A stretch of 64,000 bases of DNA from NCBI RefSeq assembly GCF_001424195.1, contig NZ_LMOO01000005.1, forward strand, positions 694,541-758,540, read 5' to 3'. The number at the start of each line of letters is the position of its first letter. Position 1 is the first letter of the stretch. The notes beneath the pieces were generated by a model that worked only from the letters and a program-made list of their open reading frames with translations, was not told the DNA's origin and made no database searches. This stretch comes from Cellulomonas sp. Leaf334 (lineage in GTDB: Bacteria > Actinomycetota > Actinomycetes > Actinomycetales > Cellulomonadaceae). The translations under genes were made by a program, and so were the position numbers. This document shows, piece by piece, positions 60,023-64,000 of the stretch.

Positions 60023-60700
60023 ATGTCCTCGGCGGCGCCGCGCGAACCGGAGGGCCGCGCGACGCCGCGGGCCCCGACGGAACCGGTCGACCACGCCACC
60101 ACGCCCCCGACGGACGAGGTGGTCGGCAGCGCACCACCGCCGCGTCCGCCGGTGCCCGGCCTCGCGCCCCCACCGCGACCCGAGGTCGGCGGCGTCGGCT
60201 TCGTCGCGACGAGCGCGCCTCCTGCGATGCCCGGCGCGGTCTCGACGGGCATCAGCCTGTGGGTCGGGAGCCTCGCGGCGGGGCTGCTCGCGGCGGGGTC
60301 GATCGTGCGGTCCCAGCCGGCGCTGCGCGACCGCTTCGCCGCCGAGGTCCTCGAGCGGGACCCGACCACCACGCTCGGCACCGCGCAGGACGCCGCGAGC
60401 GTGCTCGTCTGGGTCCTCGTCGGTGGGCTCGTCCTCGTGTGGCTGGTGCACCTGGTGCTCGTGATCCGCACGGCAGGCGGTCACGGTGGGGCCCGCTGGG
60501 CACTGGTGCTCCTCGGTCTGCTCGGTGCCGCGACGGTGCTGCTGGTGCAGGACGTCCTGGCCGACCCCGACGTCTCGCTGGTCCACGACCTCAACCGGGT
60601 GGCGCTCCTCGCGCAGGCCGTGCTCGCCCTGCTCGGCTCGGTCGTGCTCGCCGCGCCGCCGGCCGGGCGATGGTTCACGGAGCTGCGGCGGCGGCGCTGA
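60023..60700 (+). CDS. Small membrane protein, unknown function
   Basis: 225 residues from ATG at 60023; TAGCGT at 60010-60015 suggests a leaderless transcript. A disordered N-terminus (1-75, Pro/Thr-rich) is followed by four hydrophobic segments: TGISLWVGSLAAGLLAAGS, VLVWVLVGGLVLVWLVHLVLVI, WALVLLGLLGAATVLLV and LLAQAVLALLGSVVLA. No family recognised. The last 26 bases overlap the convergent dynamin gene. Confidence 0.7.
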   Translation: MSSAAPREPEGRATPRAPTEPVDHATTPPTDEVVGSAPPPRPPVPGLAPPPRPEVGGVGFVATSAPPAMPGAVSTGISLWVGSLAAGLLAAGSIVRSQPALRDRFAAEVLERDPTTTLGTAQDAASVLVWVLVGGLVLVWLVHLVLVIRTAGGHGGARWALVLLGLLGAATVLLVQDVLADPDVSLVHDLNRVALLAQAVLALLGSVVLAAPPAGRWFTELRRRR

Positions 60701-61955
60701 CGCTCTCCGAGTGCAGCGGACGCGTCGCCGCGAGCAGCCGGCGGGCCTCCTGGACGACCTCGGGAGCCCGGTCGTCGTGCTCCAGCAGGTCGAGCATCCG
60801 GCCGAGCCCATCGCGGGTGAAGCGCCGGTCGCGGCCCTCGACCGCGACGTCGAGCGAGCGGCGCAGCTCCTCCACCCCGCTGCGGCGGGACAGCTCGGCG
60901 GTCAGGGCGGCGGCGTCGAGCTGGTTGCCGCGCAGCAGGGCCAGGCACGTCCGGACGCCGAACATGCCGAGGCGGTCGAGCAGCTCGGCACGGGCGTGCG
61001 CGGACACGGGCACGGACAGCGAGGGGCGTCGGAAGCGGTCCACGGACAGCAGCAGCTCCTCGACCACGTGCCGGTCGAGCGCAGCGAGCGCGCGCAGGTC
61101 GGCAGCCTCGCTCGGGCGCAAGGTCTGGGCGGTCTCGGCGAGCAGGCCGGCGACCGGCAGGGCGACCCCGCACAGGCGGGTCACGTCGGGGTTCTCGCGG
61201 TGGCGGCGGGCGAGCCGCTCGGCGGACACGAGGGCGTCGATCCGCCCCGCGCCGACCTCGTCGGCGCGTGCCACGACGGCGATCGTGGTCGCGACCGCGT
61301 CGTCCCCGCGCAGGCGCGCGAGGTCCTCGAGGTAGCGCAGGTCCGCGCGCCGGACCTGACGCAGCAGGTAGACCACGACGTCGACGGCGGAGGTCACCGC
61401 GTCGGTCGCGAGGAACTCCTGCGACCGGCGCGACGCGACCCTGGACAGGGCGTCCAGGCCGGGGGTGTCGATCAGGGTGCGCGTGCGGAGCGCCGGTGCG
61501 GGCCACCAGACGTCGACGTGGTCGATCTCGTCGACGGGTGCACCGCGCAGGTCCACCTGCAGCCCGGTCCGGCCGGCCATCGCCGGGCTCTCCCACGACC
61601 GGCCCGACCGGGGGTGCACGGCCACCCGGGGTGTCGCCCCCCACCGGTACCAGGTGACGGTCTGCGTGCACTCGGACGCGTCCGAGGCGGCGATGCGCGC
61701 TCCGACGAGCGCGTTGAGCAGGGTCGACTTCCCCGACTTGATGAGCCCGGCGAGGCCCACGGTCAGCGGCTTCTCGAAGCGCTCCTGCAGCTCCCGCAGC
61801 TCCGCCTCGACCAGGGGGTCGTCCGCGCAGGCGTCCGCCGCCGCTCCGAGGAGCCGTCGGGCGCGGCGCGCGGTCGGGCGCAGGGGCCCGTCGAGCTCGC
61901 GGGCCTGCCGACGCCGCCGACCGGTGGTCCTGGCGCGGTCGTCCTCGTCGCTCAT
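60675..61955 (-). CDS. Dynamin-like GTPase, IniC-like
   Basis: 426 residues. P-loop GLIKSGKSTLLNALVG (Lys76), switch-2 LIDTPGLDALS, and the base-recognition segment VVARADEVG (NKxD variant). It is shorter than the partner at 61952 and lacks a membrane segment, as IniC does compared with IniA in the mycobacterial isoniazid-inducible operon. Such pairs act together in membrane remodelling or repair under envelope stress. Overlaps the upstream dynamin gene by 4 bases (ATGA), so the pair is translationally coupled. Confidence 0.85.
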   Translation of the reverse strand: MSDEDDRARTTGRRRRQARELDGPLRPTARRARRLLGAAADACADDPLVEAELRELQERFEKPLTVGLAGLIKSGKSTLLNALVGARIAASDASECTQTVTWYRWGATPRVAVHPRSGRSWESPAMAGRTGLQVDLRGAPVDEIDHVDVWWPAPALRTRTLIDTPGLDALSRVASRRSQEFLATDAVTSAVDVVVYLLRQVRRADLRYLEDLARLRGDDAVATTIAVVARADEVGAGRIDALVSAERLARRHRENPDVTRLCGVALPVAGLLAETAQTLRPSEAADLRALAALDRHVVEELLLSVDRFRRPSLSVPVSAHARAELLDRLGMFGVRTCLALLRGNQLDAAALTAELSRRSGVEELRRSLDVAVEGRDRRFTRDGLGRMLDLLEHDDRAPEVVQEARRLLAATRPLHSESVSAAAAAP

Positions 61956-63787
61956 GCCGGCACCGCCTCGAGCGCGGGCAGCGCGTACCGCTCCGCGTCG
62001 GCGTGCAGCTGCTCCAGGTCGGCGACGCGTCGGCGCAGGTCGTCGAGGGTGTCGGCGCGCTCACCGGGGGCCGCCCGGGTGGCTTCGCGGGCCGACCGGA
62101 TCGACTCGTCCAGCGACCGCACCAGCTCGTCGGCGCGGGTGGTGAAGTGGTCGCGCAGCACGCGCTGCAGCCGCCGCAGCCGGTCCTTGGAGTCCTTGCT
62201 GACCTGGAACACGACCTCGTCGAGGTGCCGCTTGACCGCGACCTTGGCCTCCGTCTGACGCCGTCGCACCCGGTTGGCCTTGTCCTCGCGGTAGGCCCGA
62301 CCGCCCAGGATGACGCCGACGCCCACCGAGATCGGGTTGATGATCGACATGCCGAGCGCGATCGCGGTGACCATGCCGAACATCAGGACACCCCCGTACG
62401 AGCCGCGCAGCGCGACGATGACCTTCTGCGTGCGGGAGACGTGCTCCACCTCGACGCGCTCCAGTCGCGCGACGAGCTCCAGCGCCTCGCCGTCGTCCCC
62501 CTCGACGAGCTCCGGCAGGGCGGCGTCGGTGGCGTCGAACTGGGCGGCGACCTGCGCGGCCAGCCACTGCGCACGTTCGTGCGCCCAGACGAAGTTCGCC
62601 GCGACGGTGGCGCGCACCCGCTGGCTCAGCCACTCGTCGAACTCGTCCCACACCGGGCCGGGGTCGGACCCGTCGATCGCCTCCTCGGCCTCGCGACCGA
62701 TGCGACGCAGCCGGTCGCGCAGGTCGTACTCGATGTCCGCCGTCAGGTCCGTGACGCCGTCCTGGAGCAGCTGCTGCCACCGCGCACTGCGTCGGCGCAG
62801 GTCACCCGCGTTCTGCCGGCCGGTCTGCAGGCCGGCGATGAGCGTCTCGCCGGCGGCCGGGTCCTCCAGCGCGGCCAGCTGGGCGCGGGCCGCCATGAGC
62901 AGGTGGTCGGTGACGGTCAGGACGTCGTGCGCGACCGAGCGCCTCGCGAGCACGCCCGCGTTGTCGACGACGTCGTCGCGCAGGTAGCGGACCAGCTCGG
63001 GGAAGCCGGACTCGTCGTGCAGGTCCCGGTCCTGGCGGCGTGCGGCGAGCAGGCGGAGCGTCGAGGAGACCGGGAACAGCGGGGCGCGCACCCCCGCGCG
63101 CTGCAGGTGACGACGGTCCAGCTCGGCCACGGCCCGCCAGTGCGGGTACAGGTCCGTCTTGGTGAGCACGCACGCCACGTTCGGGCACACCGCGAGCGCC
63201 TGCTGCAGGAACTCGATCTCGGGCGCGGAGTACTCCTGCCCCGCGTCGGAGACGAGCAGGACCGCGTCCGCCGACGGCAGCGCCGACATCGTGGCCGCGC
63301 CGTCCGCCGAGCCGATCCCCCCGACGCCCGGCGTGTCCACCAGCACGAGGCCGCCCGCCAGCACGTGCCGCGGCAGGCCCACCTCGGAGCACTCGACCGA
63401 GGAGCCGTCCGGGGCGCGGCGCTCCGCGACGCACCGCGCGTGCGCGTCGATGGGGACGGTGGTCCGGCGCAGCCGCGTCGGGTCCAGGTCGACCGTGCCG
63501 TCCGCCGGCGCGGGCAGGCCCAGCAGCACCGCCGTCGGCGTGGCCGACCAGCCCACGACGGTGGTGACGGACGTGGCGACGTCGTCGTCGACGGGACACA
63601 CCGGTGCGTTGACCAGCGCGTTGACCAGCTGGCTCTTGCCCTGCTTGAGCTCGCCCACGACGAGCACGCGGACGTGCGGGTCGTGCAGCCGCCGCCGGGC
63701 CTGTCGCAGGCGACCGAGCAGGTCGGCGCGGTCCGCGTCGCCGGACAGCGACTCGGCGCGGTCGAGCAGGTCCATCAGGGACAGCAC
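61952..63787 (-). CDS. Dynamin-like GTPase with membrane segment, IniA-like
   Basis: 611 residues from GTG at 63787 (GGAGGAG 6 bases upstream). GTPase domain 35-250: P-loop GELKQGKSQLVNALV (Lys51), switch Thr in TSVTTVV, LVDTPGVGGIG, and LTKTDLYPHW (TKxD). A long helical stalk (about 300-570) contains a membrane segment (YGGVLMFGMVTAIALGMSIINPISVGVGVILGG, about 473-505), the paddle position of bacterial dynamins such as M. smegmatis IniA. The C-terminus is coiled coil (RADTLDDLRRRVADLEQLHADAERYAL). Works with the smaller GTPase downstream. Confidence 0.9.
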   Translation of the reverse strand: MLSLMDLLDRAESLSGDADRADLLGRLRQARRRLHDPHVRVLVVGELKQGKSQLVNALVNAPVCPVDDDVATSVTTVVGWSATPTAVLLGLPAPADGTVDLDPTRLRRTTVPIDAHARCVAERRAPDGSSVECSEVGLPRHVLAGGLVLVDTPGVGGIGSADGAATMSALPSADAVLLVSDAGQEYSAPEIEFLQQALAVCPNVACVLTKTDLYPHWRAVAELDRRHLQRAGVRAPLFPVSSTLRLLAARRQDRDLHDESGFPELVRYLRDDVVDNAGVLARRSVAHDVLTVTDHLLMAARAQLAALEDPAAGETLIAGLQTGRQNAGDLRRRSARWQQLLQDGVTDLTADIEYDLRDRLRRIGREAEEAIDGSDPGPVWDEFDEWLSQRVRATVAANFVWAHERAQWLAAQVAAQFDATDAALPELVEGDDGEALELVARLERVEVEHVSRTQKVIVALRGSYGGVLMFGMVTAIALGMSIINPISVGVGVILGGRAYREDKANRVRRRQTEAKVAVKRHLDEVVFQVSKDSKDRLRRLQRVLRDHFTTRADELVRSLDESIRSAREATRAAPGERADTLDDLRRRVADLEQLHADAERYALPALEAVPA

Positions 63788-63809
63788 GGCAGCTCCTCCA
63801 TGCGCGCGC

Positions 63810-63847
63810 CCGACCGGCCCGGGCTGCCAGGTCCCCGGGCCGGTCGG
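63810..63847 (-). terminator. Hairpin between the acidic gene and the dynamin pair
   Basis: CCGACCGGCCCGGG (63810-63823) and its perfect complement (63834-63847) give a 14-bp stem and 10-base loop. It lies after the stop at 63860 on the minus strand and before the dynamin start, so it can end or attenuate transcription from the acidic gene into the dynamin pair. Confidence 0.75.
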
Positions 63848-63859
63848 TGGTGCGAGCGG

Positions 63860-64000
63860 TCAGACGTCGACATCGACGAAGTCGTCGTCGGACTGGTCCG
63901 AGTACGAGCTGTCGTCGTCGATGAAGTCGTCGTCCGAGCTGTCCGTCGACGAGTCGTTGCCGGAGTTGTCGACGTCGAACCCGTCGTCGTCGGAGTTGTC
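63860..64000 (-). CDS. Asp/Ser-rich C-terminus of a protein cut by the window edge
   Basis: 46 visible residues, open at the window end, with repeats such as SDDDGFDVD, SSDDDFIDDDSS and SDDDFVDVDV, stop TGA at 63860-63862. Very acidic. In mycobacteria the gene before iniA is iniB; whether this is an IniB-like protein cannot be decided from the tail. The high GC and regular GAC/TCG codons indicate a real coding frame rather than chance. Confidence 0.6.
   Translation of the reverse strand, partial: DNSDDDGFDVDNSGNDSSTDSSDDDFIDDDSSYSDQSDDDFVDVDV

Overview
The window is very GC-rich chromosomal DNA from an actinobacterium, most likely Cellulomonas or a close relative. The evidence is the gene order (prs, rplY, pth; mfd, mazG, eno, a divIC-like gene, DUF501, ppx), a secreted GH10 xylanase with a Pro-Thr linker and a CBM2 domain, a Tat-type GH1 beta-glucosidase lipoprotein behind a CebR-like operator, many GTG starts, and 4-base ATGA/GTGA gene overlaps. 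The genus is an inference. No rRNA, CRISPR array, insertion sequence, integrase or phage gene was seen.

Layout. 1-2709: housekeeping genes (prs 3' end, a SIMPL-domain gene, rplY, pth). 2837-38163: a large exopolysaccharide (EPS) locus of the Wzx/Wzy type. It holds the initiating sugar-phosphate transferase (2837), a sugar pathway (oxidoreductase, epimerase, two aminotransferases, two left-handed beta-helix acetyltransferases), at least seven glycosyltransferases, a flippase (16273, minus), a polymerase/ligase (30541, minus), two chain-length proteins (31955 minus and 33080 plus), a polysaccharide deacetylase, two large secreted proteins sharing DUF4082 domains, and an export/accessory operon (33909-38163, minus). 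Inside the locus (25239-29208) is a compact module: a GNAT-like protein, an AMP-forming acyl ligase, a PLP-dependent decarboxylase and an acyl carrier protein, followed by a glycosyltransferase. I read it as a carrier-protein route that makes an amino-acyl group for decorating the polymer. No exosortase is visible, although the ligase and decarboxylase resemble families named for exosortase loci.

38339-49908: a hydroxyglutarate-oxidase-like gene (minus), mfd, a lipoprotein, mazG, pntAB and the xylanase. 50110-58256: enolase, two separate PadR regulator plus HAAS-type membrane protein pairs (51443-52362 minus; 55217-56655 plus) on either side of a divIC-like gene, DUF501 and ppx, then the GH1 lipoprotein. 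REP-like palindromic repeats fill the spaces on both sides of ppx. 58327-64000: a type II NADH dehydrogenase, a tRNA with anticodon UAA but a short variable loop, a small membrane protein, a pair of dynamin-like GTPases resembling mycobacterial IniA/IniC, and the acidic C-terminus of a gene cut by the window edge.

Regulation. Heptamers of the form (G)TTCACC(C) recur in the promoter regions of the EPS locus, often with TGTCCG/CGGACA half-sites. One pair is a direct repeat with 11-bp spacing, as in PHO boxes of streptomycete PhoP. This suggests common control of the scattered EPS transcription units, possibly by phosphate. Long GC-rich hairpins without U-tracts mark transcript ends. Several genes (26143, 52462, 58327, 60023) appear to be leaderless. 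Coordinates of starts were chosen from Shine-Dalgarno spacing and gene overlaps; all family assignments are from reading the proteins, without database searches.
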